Below, one piece after another: positions 52,620-60,371 of a DNA stretch of 64,000 bases; the stretch's first letter is position 1, and every line of letters begins with the position of its first letter. Below the pieces are notes generated by a model. That model was not told the DNA's origin, did no database searches, and saw only the letters and a list, made by a program, of their open reading frames with translations. The stretch is from JACDAN01 sp963802375 (lineage in GTDB: Bacteria > Actinomycetota > Thermoleophilia > Gaiellales > Gaiellaceae). The position numbers were made by a program, and so were the translations under genes. The stretch is from assembly GCA_963802375.1 (NCBI GenBank), contig CAWDIJ010000006.1:1-64000 (forward strand), read 5' to 3'.

Positions 52620-52692
52620 GGGCGGTTAGCTCAGTTGGGAGAGCACCAGCTCGACAAGCTGGGGGTCACTGGTTCGAGCCCAGTACCGCCCA
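52620..52692 (+). tRNA. tRNA-Val (GAC)
   Basis: 73 nt, all arms pair: acceptor GGGCGGT/ACCGCCC, D stem GCTC/GAGC, anticodon stem CCAGC/GCTGG, T stem ACTGG/CCAGT. Loop TCGACAA places GAC at 34-36, decoding Val GUC/GUU. CCA is not encoded. Unusual: position 33, almost always U, is C. The last 17 nt recur at 53425 and (16 nt) at 56071, marking it as an integration target. Confidence 0.93.
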
Positions 52693-52991
52693 TTCTGACC
52701 TGCGGAGCGATGAGCAAACCCGCATGGCCCCAAGGGTCAGGTGGGTCGGTGGCCGTGGGAGCTCAGAAGCTACTCCCCTGGGTCCTCCCCTCAGAATCCG
52801 GACTGGGCGAGGGGCGAGGCCGTCCGTCCTGACCGTCCACGACTGGCCTAGAGAGCGTCTGGCGCAGAGCTCACATCGCGGCGAGTACGCCGAGCGTTGA
52901 CTCCCAGTATGACGGGTGAGACGATCCGTCGGCAAGCTCGAGAGGCTTGGAGTGCTGATCGAGCATGAACAGGAAAGGAAAGGAGATTCTT
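52693..52991. other. Intergenic stretch downstream of tRNA-Val
   Basis: No convincing gene. Contains GCTACTCCCCT (52769-52779), which recurs before both tRNA-end copies at 53379 and 56024. Probably remains of an integrated element. Confidence 0.4.
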
Positions 52992-53243
52992 ATGAAGCGA
53001 CTAGCTAGCGCAGTCACCGGGACTCTTCTCCTTGCGCTCGCCGCGGGCGGGGGCGCATCTGCGAAGGCCCCCGTCGGTTCCTGCCCGCCGAAAGGCGGGG
53101 AAGATCCCTTTGAGCTCTACCCGGCGTCGGAATTCCCCACCGTCGACATCGACCTCAACCAAAACGGCTTCGTATGCGCCTTCAACCTGCCACAGGATCC
53201 GCGGCTCTTCCAAATAATTGACGACGTCGCGCAGGTGCCGTAA
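52992..53243 (+). CDS. 83-aa secreted protein with Asp/Asn-rich motif
   Basis: AAAGGAGA ribosome binding site, signal peptide MKRLASAVTGTLLLALAAGG, then a short mature part with two cysteines: SCPPKGGEDPFELYP and DIDLNQNGFVCAFN. The DxNxNGxVC pattern recurs in small exported actinobacterial proteins of unknown role and looks calcium-loop-like. Lies inside the tRNA-bounded segment 52693-53441. Confidence 0.65.
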   Translation: MKRLASAVTGTLLLALAAGGGASAKAPVGSCPPKGGEDPFELYPASEFPTVDIDLNQNGFVCAFNLPQDPRLFQIIDDVAQVP

Positions 53244-53424
53244 AACCGGCGGGCCGATCGTCACAGGACTGGGCGGCATACCTGGGCACGGATCGGCGAT
53301 TGTCGTAGGGGCAGCGCAACCTGGCGGTCAGCGCGCAGCCTGATCGGGAATGCCAGACCTGCTCAGGCCAGCTCGTCTGCTACCCCCCTCGGGCTGGAGA
53401 ACTCTGGGATTTGCAGGGAGCTCT

Positions 53425-53441
53425 GAGCCCAGTACCGCCCA
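53425..53441. repeat. Copy of the tRNA-Val 3' end (att-like)
   Basis: GAGCCCAGTACCGCCCA, identical to 52676-52692. Preceded by AGGGAGCTCT and by GCTACCCCCCTCGGG at 53379; followed directly by a terminator, as expected for the original downstream side of the tRNA gene. Confidence 0.8.
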
Positions 53442-53447
53442 CCTAGG

Positions 53448-53471
53448 AAAGCCCCGCACAAGCGGGGTTTT
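53448..53471 (+). terminator. Rho-independent terminator, probably the original tRNA-Val terminator
   Basis: AAAGCCCCGC-ACAA-GCGGGGTTTT: 6 GC pairs, one wobble, A/T base and a T run, starting 7 nt after the tRNA-end copy. Now about 755 bp away from the tRNA. Confidence 0.75.
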
Positions 53472-53631
53472 CGCTCTCTAGGGGGCAACGCGGACCCGGG
53501 CATGCTCGCAAAATGCTCGCAGCGAGGCGGGCATTCCCCCGATTCGCCGACGTACCGCCCGGTCTAGACTCGCCCGTCTCGAAAAGGAGGCCACGAGGAC
53601 GTCGTAGGGCTTCACTTGAGCCAACGCCGCC

Positions 53632-53637
53632 TAGGAT
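53632..53637 (+). promoter_or_regulatory. Likely leaderless -10 element
   Basis: TAGGAT, 6 nt before ATG 53644. Confidence 0.4.
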
Positions 53638-53643
53638 CGGTTC

Positions 53644-54092
53644 ATGGCCGAGTTCGTACCGCCCGACTTCGAGGTCCCGGTCGGGCTCGAGTCTTCCGAG
53701 TTCTTCGTCGAACCGCTTAGGCCCGAGCACAACGAGCAGGATTAGGACGCCTGGGCGTCGTCGATGGAGCACATCGCGGAGACGCCTGGGTTCCCCGGCG
53801 GCTCCTGGCCGCGAGAGATGACGCGGGACGAGAACCGCGCGGACCTGCAGCGCCACGCCGACGACTTCCGCAACCGGAATGGGTTCACGTACACGGTGCT
53901 CGATCCGGGCGGCCGTGACGTGATCGGGTGCGTTTACATCTACCCGCTCCCCGACAGCGACTACGCCGCCTCCGTCCTCTCCTGGTGCGGAAGAGCCACG
54001 CGCACCTAGACACCCCGCGCGGGCGCGCCGTGACTGAGTGGCTCGAATCAGACTGGCCATTCGCCACCGTCGAGTACGCGCGGCGAGCTTAG
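53644..54092 (+). pseudogene. GNAT-type acetyltransferase, one nonsense codon and one frameshift
   Basis: Reads MAEFVPPDFEVPVGLESSEF, VEPLRPEHNEQD, then an in-frame TAG at 53743 where a Tyr would fit, then DAWASSMEHIAETPGFPGG, DGRDVIGCVYIYP-type block, a one-base loss near 53982-53987, and RKSHAHLDTP...TEWLESDWPFATVEYARRA to TAG at 54092. Overall a conserved small N-acetyltransferase-like family of about 148 aa. Two independent lesions argue for real decay more than the other broken genes here. Confidence 0.72.
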
Positions 54093-54143
54093 GCGTCGCC
54101 AAGCGGCCGTCAGCTCGAAGCGGCTCATGCGCATTCCCGAACT

Positions 54144-54158
54144 GTGACCCAGGGTCAC
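54144..54158. repeat. 15-bp palindrome within a larger dyad
   Basis: GTGACCC-A-GGGTCAC, flanked by ATTCCCG (54133-54139) and CGGGAAT (54170-54176), which also pair. Located between the GNAT relic and a convergent GNAT gene. Operator, terminator or att-arm; nothing decides. Confidence 0.4.
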
Positions 54159-54265
54159 GGCTACCTGTCCGGGAATAGCGACTCGACCGCAGGGCTTGAC
54201 GGTCTCCGCGTGCGCACGCGGGGTCTCTTTCTGCAGTGTCTCTTCCTGCGGCTTGTGCGTGATCG

Positions 54266-54880
54266 CTACGCGGGGTCGATCTCGCGGCTCACGATCCACG
54301 CGTTCTTGCCGACCTGCCGTCCTCTCGTGAACCCGTACTGCTCGAACAGCTCGGCGGTCGCGCTGAACAGGAACCGGCCTTGAGCCTCCCGTCCGGCGGT
54401 TACCTCGGAGATCGCCTCGACGAGACCGCCGCCGGCGGCGGCGATCTGGGCGAGCGCGCCCTCCAGCCCGGCCCGCGCGACTCCGCGGCCGCGATGGCCC
54501 TTGTCGACGAAGATGCAGGCGATCCGCCAGCGCGCACGAGGCGGCGGGTTCTTCGCGTACTCACGGTGGTGCTTGAGCCCGAGTTCCTCCGGACTGCCGT
54601 ACTGGCACCAGCCCTGCGCGAGGTCGTCCGCGTCAAAGACCAGTGCGGCATGCGCGCGGCCCGCCCTGACCAGCTCCTCCTTCAGAGTGCGGGGATCGCT
54701 GACGCCGCGTTGGTACTCGGCGTGATGGGCGATGCACCAGCACCCTCCGTAGACCCCGTTGTTGCGCTCGACCAGCTCCGCAAAGGCGTCCCACGTCGAC
54801 GCGTCGAGCGGGCGGGTCTCGTACGAAGCCCCCTCGGCCGGGCTCGCCCCTCCGGATATCGGTGCTGAGCGCTTGGCCAT
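54266..54880 (-). CDS. GNAT family N-acetyltransferase
   Basis: 204-aa. TFAELVERNNGVYGGCWCIAHH-like start (here DAFAELVERNNGVYGGCWC), then ALVFDADDLAQGWCQYG, acetyl-CoA loop DKGHRGRGVARAGLEGAL (about 120-137) and FLFSATAELFEQYGFTRGR. Substrate unknown. Lies inside the repeat-bounded accessory region downstream of tRNA-Val. Confidence 0.85.
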   Translation of the reverse strand: MAKRSAPISGGASPAEGASYETRPLDASTWDAFAELVERNNGVYGGCWCIAHHAEYQRGVSDPRTLKEELVRAGRAHAALVFDADDLAQGWCQYGSPEELGLKHHREYAKNPPPRARWRIACIFVDKGHRGRGVARAGLEGALAQIAAAGGGLVEAISEVTAGREAQGRFLFSATAELFEQYGFTRGRQVGKNAWIVSREIDPA

Positions 54881-55008
54881 CGGCGGCTTCAGCCGAGAGC
54901 GTAGGCCGGACTAGTGCCGCTGGCGGAAGGAGCCAGCTGATCGAACGCGGATTCGTCCCGAGCATGCCGCCGGCCGCCGATTGACCCCTCGGCGCGGGCA
55001 TTGACGTT

Positions 55009-55974
55009 CTACCCGACGGATGATCCCGCGGCGAACAACTCGTGCTCCCGCTCCAGACCCTTGAGGCGGTATCGGCCGCGCGACTTGAACGCCAGCCCTG
55101 CAGCGCCCTCGGCTAGGTCGCGCGTGGTGCCGGACACGAGCACCTCGGCCGAGTCCGCCTCGGCTTGGATGCGAGCTGCAGCGTGGACCGCGACACCTCG
55201 GACACGGTCGCCGGACAGTGTCACCTCGCCGCTGTGAATGCCGACGCGGATGGAGACCCGGATAGCCGCCAGAGCCTCAACGAGCTCCAGTCCGCAGCGG
55301 ATCGCGCGCTCGGCGCCGTCGAACACGATGAGAAATGAATCCCCCGCGGTCTCGACCTCCCGGCCGCCGAAGCGGACCAGCGCGGTGCGGACGATGTCTT
55401 CGTGCATCGTCACGGTGCGCTTCCAGGCCGCGTCACCCTTCTTCCGCGCCTGAGCCGTGGAGTCGACGATGTCGGTAAACAGGATGGTGGCCATCACGCG
55501 TGCGCCCTCCCCCGGCGGTGTGTCGAATCCAGCGCCCCCGGCCCAGTCGACCATCACCAGTTCCTCGTCGCCCTCGACCCAGGTCACGTGGCCGGGTGCC
55601 AGGTCGAATACCTGGTTGGGCCCGATGACCACTTCCTCGCCTTCGTCGGTCCGGATGCCCATCCGTCCCCTGAGGACCACACCGCGGTGATACAGCTCGC
55701 ACGAGGGGGTGCCGACCTCCGGCTGGGCGTATGCCTCCCAGCTCCAGCCTGGCTGCAGGACATGGCGGGTGACCACCGTTCCGGCCAGGCGCACCTGGTG
55801 GCTCGCACCAAGCGGATAGGTCACCACCGCCTCGGGCTCGCCGAGGTCGCGGACCTCGACCGGGCTCACGGTGATCGTCCCCGCCGGGACTCCGAGCGCC
55901 CGTGCATCACATCGAGACCGTAGCGCTTCGACGTTCGTAGTTCGAGGAGGGCCAGGAGGCGTGGCAAGCGCCAT
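55009..55974 (-). CDS. Cupin domain fused to a class III adenylate/guanylate cyclase domain
   Basis: 321-aa. Residues about 35-150: cupin-like sensor (LQPGWSWEAYAQPEVG, RGRMGIRTDEGEEVVIGP, APGHVTWVEGDEEL). Residues about 160-320: cyclase homology domain with metal-binding ATILFTDIVDSTAQ, ETAGDSFLIVFDG, RVGIHSGEVTLSGD and RGVAVHAAARIQA. Asp residues of the two-metal site are present (TDIVDS; GD). Likely makes cAMP or cGMP in response to a ligand or simply dimerises. Start uncertain: first 30 residues are Pro/Arg-rich, a GTG at about 55871 is possible. Confidence 0.85.
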   Translation of the reverse strand: MALATPPGPPRTTNVEALRSRCDARALGVPAGTITVSPVEVRDLGEPEAVVTYPLGASHQVRLAGTVVTRHVLQPGWSWEAYAQPEVGTPSCELYHRGVVLRGRMGIRTDEGEEVVIGPNQVFDLAPGHVTWVEGDEELVMVDWAGGAGFDTPPGEGARVMATILFTDIVDSTAQARKKGDAAWKRTVTMHEDIVRTALVRFGGREVETAGDSFLIVFDGAERAIRCGLELVEALAAIRVSIRVGIHSGEVTLSGDRVRGVAVHAAARIQAEADSAEVLVSGTTRDLAEGAAGLAFKSRGRYRLKGLEREHELFAAGSSVG

Positions 55975-56070
55975 GGCGTTCGGATCGCTGCCCGGCTCGG
56001 CGTGCTCGCCCGCTACTCCTCTAGCTACTCCCCTCGCGGGCGAAAAGGTGCTGATTAGTAGGGAGCTTCA

Positions 56071-56086
56071 AGCCCAGTACCGCCCA
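56071..56086. repeat. Second copy of the tRNA-Val 3' end (att-like)
   Basis: AGCCCAGTACCGCCCA preceded by AGGGAGCTTCA and, at 56024, GCTACTCCCCTCGCGGG; followed by TTTCAACCTGCG, resembling TTCTGACCTGCG after the tRNA itself. Both flanks therefore look like an element's own att arms. Confidence 0.75.
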
Positions 56087-56113
56087 TTTCAACCTGCGCG
56101 TTCATTCGGCTCT

Positions 56114-56127
56114 CGCATAGCTATGCG
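56114..56127. repeat. 14-bp perfect palindrome next to the att-like copy
   Basis: CGCATAGCTATGCG, 28 bp right of the second tRNA-end copy. Candidate protein-binding site of the lost integration module; no other evidence. Confidence 0.4.
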
Positions 56128-56193
56128 GGTCAGGCGTGCCCAGGAAGGCGAGAAGGCCTGATGGTTCCCTCTCGGTTCGAGCGGCGGCGTGAG

Positions 56194-56740
56194 TCAGGTG
56201 GCGGCGGGACGAAGCGGTTCCGACCCGTCCCAGCCCTCGGCGCCCTCGCGCACCATCTGGAAAAAGTCGCGCAGTCCCTGGCTGTCGACGTGGATCTCGA
56301 TGTCGTGACCCAACGAGGCGGACGCGTCGTGGAAGGTGATGTCGAGTTCGCCGAGCTGGGCGCTGAGGTACTCCGGTAGCCCGCGGTCCTCGAGTTCGCG
56401 CCGAAGGTCCTCTACTGATGCCGCCGGTACCGCCCAGGCGACGTGATGAACCCCCGGTAGGGCGCCTGAGAAGCGGCCCTCGATCCGCTCCGGAACGAGG
56501 CGGATTATCTTCATCAGCTCGATCGGGCCGCCGCCGCAGTAGCCGAACGCCGAGTGATGGACGAACTCCGCCGGCTCACCCCTCGAGGTGATGTTCTCGA
56601 GGGGGACGTTTTCGACGAGGAAGAACGGCCCGGCTCCGAGCTGCTCCGCCAAGCGCGTCGACGGTCGACTCGATGTTCTCGACGACGTAGGCGTAGTGGT
56701 GTGCTCCCTCCAGCGACGGTCGAAAACGATCGGCTGGCAC
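56194..56740 (-). pseudogene. VOC-family (glyoxalase/epimerase-like) protein with one frameshift
   Basis: GTG 56740 has AAGGAGA 5 nt upstream. Reads PADRFRPSLEGAHHYAYVVENIESTVDAL, then one extra base near 56650 and continues AEQLGAGPFFLVENVP, FGYCGGGPIELMKI, LPGVHHVAWAVPAASVEDLRREL and GHDIEIHVDS. About 181 aa if corrected, similar to methylmalonyl-CoA epimerase/Glyoxalase_4 proteins; metal ligands His and Glu are present. Single-base change, so error or early decay. Confidence 0.72.
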
Positions 56741-56819
56741 GATTCTCTCCTTGGTCTCGTTCAAGCAGCGGGGTTTACCGGAGACCGCTCCAGCTGGTCC
56801 TGTTCTCCATTTCCTGGGC

Positions 56820-57119
56820 CTAATCTCCGACCACGAACCAGACGACGAACACCATTGCGCCCCAGAGCCAGACTGCACCGGTGACGAGCGCGACGAGGCG
56901 GAGAGTGGTAGCCCGTACTGCTGTTCCGCCGACCACGAGCGCGGCGGCAACCGCGAGGGGGATCCCAAGGGGAAAGGCGACGAGCGCCCAGCCTTCGTCC
57001 CACCCGGGCCAGTCGTCTCCGTGACCCGCATCTTCCACCATTAGGCCGAGGACTCCAGCGAGAGCCGCAAGCACGAGGACGGCCACTCCTATCCGCAGAA
57101 GGGTCACCAGATCCTCCAC
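56820..57119 (-). CDS. 99-aa membrane protein, three helices
   Basis: VTLLRIGVAVLVLAALAGVLG, ALVAFPLGIPLAVAAALVVG and LVTGAVWLWGAMVFVVWFVVG are membrane helices; a His/Asp/Trp-rich loop (EDAGHGDDWPGWDEGW) lies between the first two. GTG at 57119 chosen for composition. Family not recognised. Confidence 0.68.
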   Translation of the reverse strand: MEDLVTLLRIGVAVLVLAALAGVLGLMVEDAGHGDDWPGWDEGWALVAFPLGIPLAVAAALVVGGTAVRATTLRLVALVTGAVWLWGAMVFVVWFVVGD

Positions 57120-57188
57120 GGTACGGTGGACCTTCGGGCCGGCACAAGGAGCCAGTTGACCGTGTCCGCCTCCGGCGTAAAGCACGGC

Positions 57189-57570
57189 CTATCCGAGCGG
57201 CGCGAACAGAGCGACCGTGTTCCCGTCCGGGTCGCGGAGGTATGCGAAGCGCTGACCCCAAAACGCATCCCAGGGCTCTGCCTTGCTCTCGAACCCGCGC
57301 GTCGACGACGCGCACGTATGTCGCGTCTACGTCGGCGGGGTCAGCACAACGGAAGGCCAGCACGATCCTCTGACGAACCGGGGTCGGCAAGTCGGGCTCG
57401 ATCTGCCTGATCAGTTCCTCCGTGTCCCACATCAGGTGCAGTGGGCCGCGTACCGGGGCCTCCACGTGGTCCTCGCCGGGATTGGGAACCTCGACCCCGA
57501 GCAGGCCGTAAAAGCGGAGCGACGCGGCCTGGTTTGCGGTCGTGATCCCGATCGCCTCGAGCTCGGCCAC
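57189..57570 (-). pseudogene. Second VOC-family protein with one frameshift
   Basis: MAELEAIGITTANQAASLRFY ... (split) FYGLLGVEVPNPGEDHVEA, HLMWDTEELIRQ, IVLAFRCADPADVDATYVRV, one extra base near 57298, then GFESKAEPWDAFWGQRFAYL, RDPDGNTVALFAPLG and TAG. The DPDGN-x-V-x-LF ending is the VOC hallmark. About 126 aa corrected. Same lesion type as its neighbour at 56194. Confidence 0.72.
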
Positions 57571-57595
57571 GTGGAGACGATACTGACCGGCGTCG

Positions 57596-57613
57596 AAGCT
57601 GGGGTCACTGGTT
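57596..57613. repeat. Partial copy of tRNA-Val anticodon/T-arm sequence
   Basis: AAGCTGGGGTCACTGGTT matches tRNA-Val 52656-52674 except for one fewer G. Sequence diverges after it. Possible outer boundary or relic of the tRNA-linked island. Confidence 0.5.
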
Positions 57614-57687
57614 TTTCAGGGCCGGCTGACCGAGTAGGCGCGACTCAAACGGGCTAGTCGGTCCACCGGACAGGTACAACCCGCTGC

Positions 57688-58575
57688 GTGTCGCCGCGGT
57701 CGGTCCGCCTCACGAGCCCGGAACGGGTCCTTTTCCCCGACGAAGGGATCACAAAGCAGGACCTGTTCGAGTACTACCAGGCGATTGCGCCGGTGCTTGT
57801 CCCGCACCTGCGCAATCGGCCGTTCACGATGAAGCGCTCGCCCTACGGAGTGGGCGGGGAGGCGTACTTCCAGAAGCAGGCGCCGAAGGGGATGCCCTCC
57901 TGGATCCGGACACGCACCTTCCGCACCTACCCGCGAGAGGGCGAGTCGCGGCTCGTCGACTTCCCGCTCGTCAACTCGCCGGAGGCGGTGCTCTGGATGG
58001 TGCAGATGAACTGCATCGACATGAACGCTTGGTACTCGCGGGTCGACAAGCCGCACCGCCCGGACTTCGTGCTCTTCGACCTCGACCCGCCCGACGGCGG
58101 CTTCGCGCTCGCGATCCGCGTCGCTCACCTGATCCGCGAGGAGCTCGAGCGGCTCGAGCTCGAGTCTTATGTCAAGACGAGCGGCGCCGACGGGATTCAC
58201 GTGCTCGTCCCGATTGCGCGCCGAGCGACCTTCGAGCAGACCTACGCCTTCGCGGAGCGCGTGGCACGCGAGCTCGAAGAGCGGCACCCAGGGCTGGTCA
58301 CGACCGAGTGGCTGAAGCGCAAGCGCGAGGGCGTGCTCGTCGACCACCGTCAGAACGCGCGCGGGAAGACGATCGCCTCGGTCTACTCGGTGCGGCCGAA
58401 GCCGGGCGCGCCGGTCTCGACGCCGCTTCGCTGGGACGAGCTGACAGAGGACGTGACGCCGCGCCGCTTCGGGATGCGCGAGGCGCTCGAGCGGGTCGAA
58501 CAGCACGGCGACCTGTTCGGGCCCGTGCTCGCGGGCGGCCAGGCACTCGGAGGTGCCCTGAAGAAGCTGCGCTAG
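57688..58575 (+). CDS. LigD-type primase/polymerase domain protein (NHEJ)
   Basis: 295-aa stand-alone polymerase domain of the archaeo-eukaryotic primase superfamily. LTSPERVLFPDEGITKQDL opening, HLRNRPFTMKRSP, metal-binding DFVLFDLDPPDGGF (Asp-x-Asp), TSGADGIHVLVPI with catalytic His and VLVDHRQNARGKTIASVYSVR. Fills gaps during non-homologous end joining. No Ku or ligase gene is in the window. GTG start; sits just past the last tRNA-like fragment. Confidence 0.93.
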   Translation: MSPRSVRLTSPERVLFPDEGITKQDLFEYYQAIAPVLVPHLRNRPFTMKRSPYGVGGEAYFQKQAPKGMPSWIRTRTFRTYPREGESRLVDFPLVNSPEAVLWMVQMNCIDMNAWYSRVDKPHRPDFVLFDLDPPDGGFALAIRVAHLIREELERLELESYVKTSGADGIHVLVPIARRATFEQTYAFAERVARELEERHPGLVTTEWLKRKREGVLVDHRQNARGKTIASVYSVRPKPGAPVSTPLRWDELTEDVTPRRFGMREALERVEQHGDLFGPVLAGGQALGGALKKLR

Positions 58576-58629
58576 TGCAGGGCCGGGCAAACGGTCGCGC
58601 TCCACGAGAAGCCTGGTCTAATTCGACGC

Positions 58630-58986
58630 ATGCAGTTCGACCGGCACACGCTCGTGCTGCTCGTGCGTCGGCCCGATGCACCGGAGCTCACGGACGAGGA
58701 GGCGGCCGAGCTCCAGGATCGGCATCTCGCCTACCGAGCCGATCTGCGCCACCGCGGCTACCTCGTCGGCGGAGGGCCGCTCGTCGACCAGGACGACGAG
58801 CGCCTGCGCGGCATCTCGATCATGATGTGCGACCCCGAGACGGCGCGCCGTCTCAGCAACGAGGACCCGGCGGTGCGGGCGGGCCGGCTCGCGGCGGAGG
58901 TGATGACCTGGATGGTTCCCGCGGGCAACGTCCGCTTCGAGAACGTCCCCGCGCCGCGGTCGATGGCCGAAGCGGCGGAGGACTGA
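58630..58986 (+). CDS. YciI-like protein
   Basis: 118-aa ferredoxin-like fold: HTLVLLVRRPDAPELTDEEA, LQDRHLAYRADLRHRGYLVGGGPL (conserved His of YciI) and a hydrophobic strand ISIMMCDPETARRL. Function unknown in the family. Runs co-directional after the LigD gene. Confidence 0.82.
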   Translation: MQFDRHTLVLLVRRPDAPELTDEEAAELQDRHLAYRADLRHRGYLVGGGPLVDQDDERLRGISIMMCDPETARRLSNEDPAVRAGRLAAEVMTWMVPAGNVRFENVPAPRSMAEAAED

Positions 58987-59116
58987 CGACCGCCTGTCCG
59001 AGCTGGGGGAACCTCACCGGGCGCGCTTCTCACGGCCCGCGCCACTCATAGGGAGCACGTGCCCTAACTCGCATCGATGGGCGCTACCCTCATTGAGTGG
59101 GGAGTCACCTCCCGCG

Positions 59117-59122
59117 TAGGAT
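59117..59122 (+). promoter_or_regulatory. Likely leaderless -10 element
   Basis: TAGGAT, 9 nt before GTG 59132. Confidence 0.4.
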
Positions 59123-59131
59123 GCGCTCGAA

Positions 59132-59791
59132 GTGACGGCCGCTTCCGAAAAAGCGGCCGAACAGGAGGAACCGCCACACGCCGAGCGTCGGCGTCTACGT
59201 GTGCCGACGTCGGTGCTGGTGACGGTGCTCGTGGCCGCTCTCTCCGTCTGGGTAGCCCCGGCGTTTACGCGGCAGTGGGAGGATCGGAAGCAGGCACGAC
59301 AGTTACAGGCGCAAATCGCGGAGCAAATGGTTCTCGCGACAGCGACATTTGCCAACCGCGGCCGCAACGCTCTTGCTAGTCGCAAGGAGTGGCGAGCGAT
59401 CGTTAATGATTGGGAGCTTTCGCATACCCGGATCGATGCGAGGCTACGGGTCTATTTCTCGCCCGAGCTGCGTTCGTTGTGGAGCAGGTTCGGCCGCGGT
59501 ATCCACGCCGTAGCGTTCTTAGCAAGGGTGGCGCACACTGACCCGCTTGAGGTGACCCCGGACAGAATCAAGGAGCAGCTGGCCCTCGTCGAAAATCTCT
59601 CGGGGTCGACCAGGGAGGAGGTGGAAACAAAACTCACTGACGCGGATGTTCGTACGCGCAGAGCGGGCGCCAGGGCTCTGCTGATTGCAGTGCCGGGCAG
59701 TGCGAATTCGATCATTGACCGTCTGATGGCGGCCGATCCGGACGCATATAGCACCTCACGCGGCGATCTGCTTCGCGACCTGCTCCCGTAG
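59132..59791 (+). CDS. Hypothetical 219-aa membrane-anchored protein
   Basis: Charged N-terminus, one helix (VPTSVLVTVLVAALSVWVAPAF, about 24-45), then a helical soluble domain (QWEDRKQARQLQAQIAEQMV; LREVETKL-like coils). I do not recognise the family. Codon choice is more AT-tolerant than neighbours (stretches such as GTTAATGATTGGGAG), suggesting recent arrival, perhaps defence- or phage-linked, but nothing in the sequence proves this. Confidence 0.65.
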   Translation: MTAASEKAAEQEEPPHAERRRLRVPTSVLVTVLVAALSVWVAPAFTRQWEDRKQARQLQAQIAEQMVLATATFANRGRNALASRKEWRAIVNDWELSHTRIDARLRVYFSPELRSLWSRFGRGIHAVAFLARVAHTDPLEVTPDRIKEQLALVENLSGSTREEVETKLTDADVRTRRAGARALLIAVPGSANSIIDRLMAADPDAYSTSRGDLLRDLLP

Positions 59792-59912
59792 GCACAGACA
59801 GCCGAACAGCCCGCGAGTGCGCGGCTGCGTCGAGGGGGATGACTCACACACGGTCAGCGCCGCCGTGAGATTCAGACTCACCTGCACGTTCGTCTGGACG
59901 CTCTCGGCTGCC

Positions 59913-59918
59913 TAATCT
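59913..59918 (+). promoter_or_regulatory. Likely leaderless -10 element
   Basis: TAATCT, 7 nt before GTG 59926. Confidence 0.5.
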
Positions 59919-59925
59919 GCTGATC

Positions 59926-60339
59926 GTGATGAAGCACGCCGCGAGTCTGGTGGCTGTGGCGTTCGTCCTGGCCGGCTGCGGCGGCTGGGAGGGCGGCCAG
60001 ACGCCTGGGATCCAGACCGTCCTCCATATCAAGGCGTGGCCGCATGGCAACGACCGAGGAGCGCCTCGGGAATGGAGGCTCCACTGCGATCTGGCAGGTG
60101 GAACGCATCCAGCGCCCGAGAAAGCTTGCGAGCAACTCTTCGACCTGGCCGATCCGTTTGCGCCCACTCCTGCCAACGCCGTCTGCACCGGGATCTACGG
60201 CGGCCCGGCCGTCGCCGAGGTAGAAGGTCTGTATCGCGGCGAGACCGTCGACGCGAGGTTCACGCGCACAGACGGCTGCGAGATTGCACGCTGGGACCGC
60301 CATGCGTTCCTGTTCCCGGTCAAGCGAGAGTCGTCCTAG
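59926..60339 (+). CDS. Subtilisin-inhibitor-like (SSI) lipoprotein
   Basis: 137-aa. Lipobox FVLAGCGG, then an SSI-type domain: REWRLHCDLAGGTHPAPEKAC (first disulfide half-cystines), NAVCTGIYGGPAVAEVEGLYRG and TRTDGCEIARWDRHAF. The pattern Cys-x-x-x-GG-x-HP-x-P-x-x-AC matches Streptomyces subtilisin inhibitors, here membrane-tethered. Its target could be an own protease such as the subtilase at 21690 (inference). Confidence 0.82.
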   Translation: MMKHAASLVAVAFVLAGCGGWEGGQTPGIQTVLHIKAWPHGNDRGAPREWRLHCDLAGGTHPAPEKACEQLFDLADPFAPTPANAVCTGIYGGPAVAEVEGLYRGETVDARFTRTDGCEIARWDRHAFLFPVKRESS

Positions 60340-60371
60340 GCCCGGGTCTCCTCGCCGGCTACCGGCCCTAG
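60336..60371. terminator. Hairpin between convergent SSI and YcnI genes
   Basis: CTAGGCCCGG with CCGGCCCTAG, 9 of 10 pairs, spanning both stop codons. Confidence 0.5.

Noticed and set aside
52666..52935. Minus-strand frame beginning beside tRNA-Val
   Set aside because: Its C-terminal residues are merely the reverse complement of the tRNA, a common artefact.
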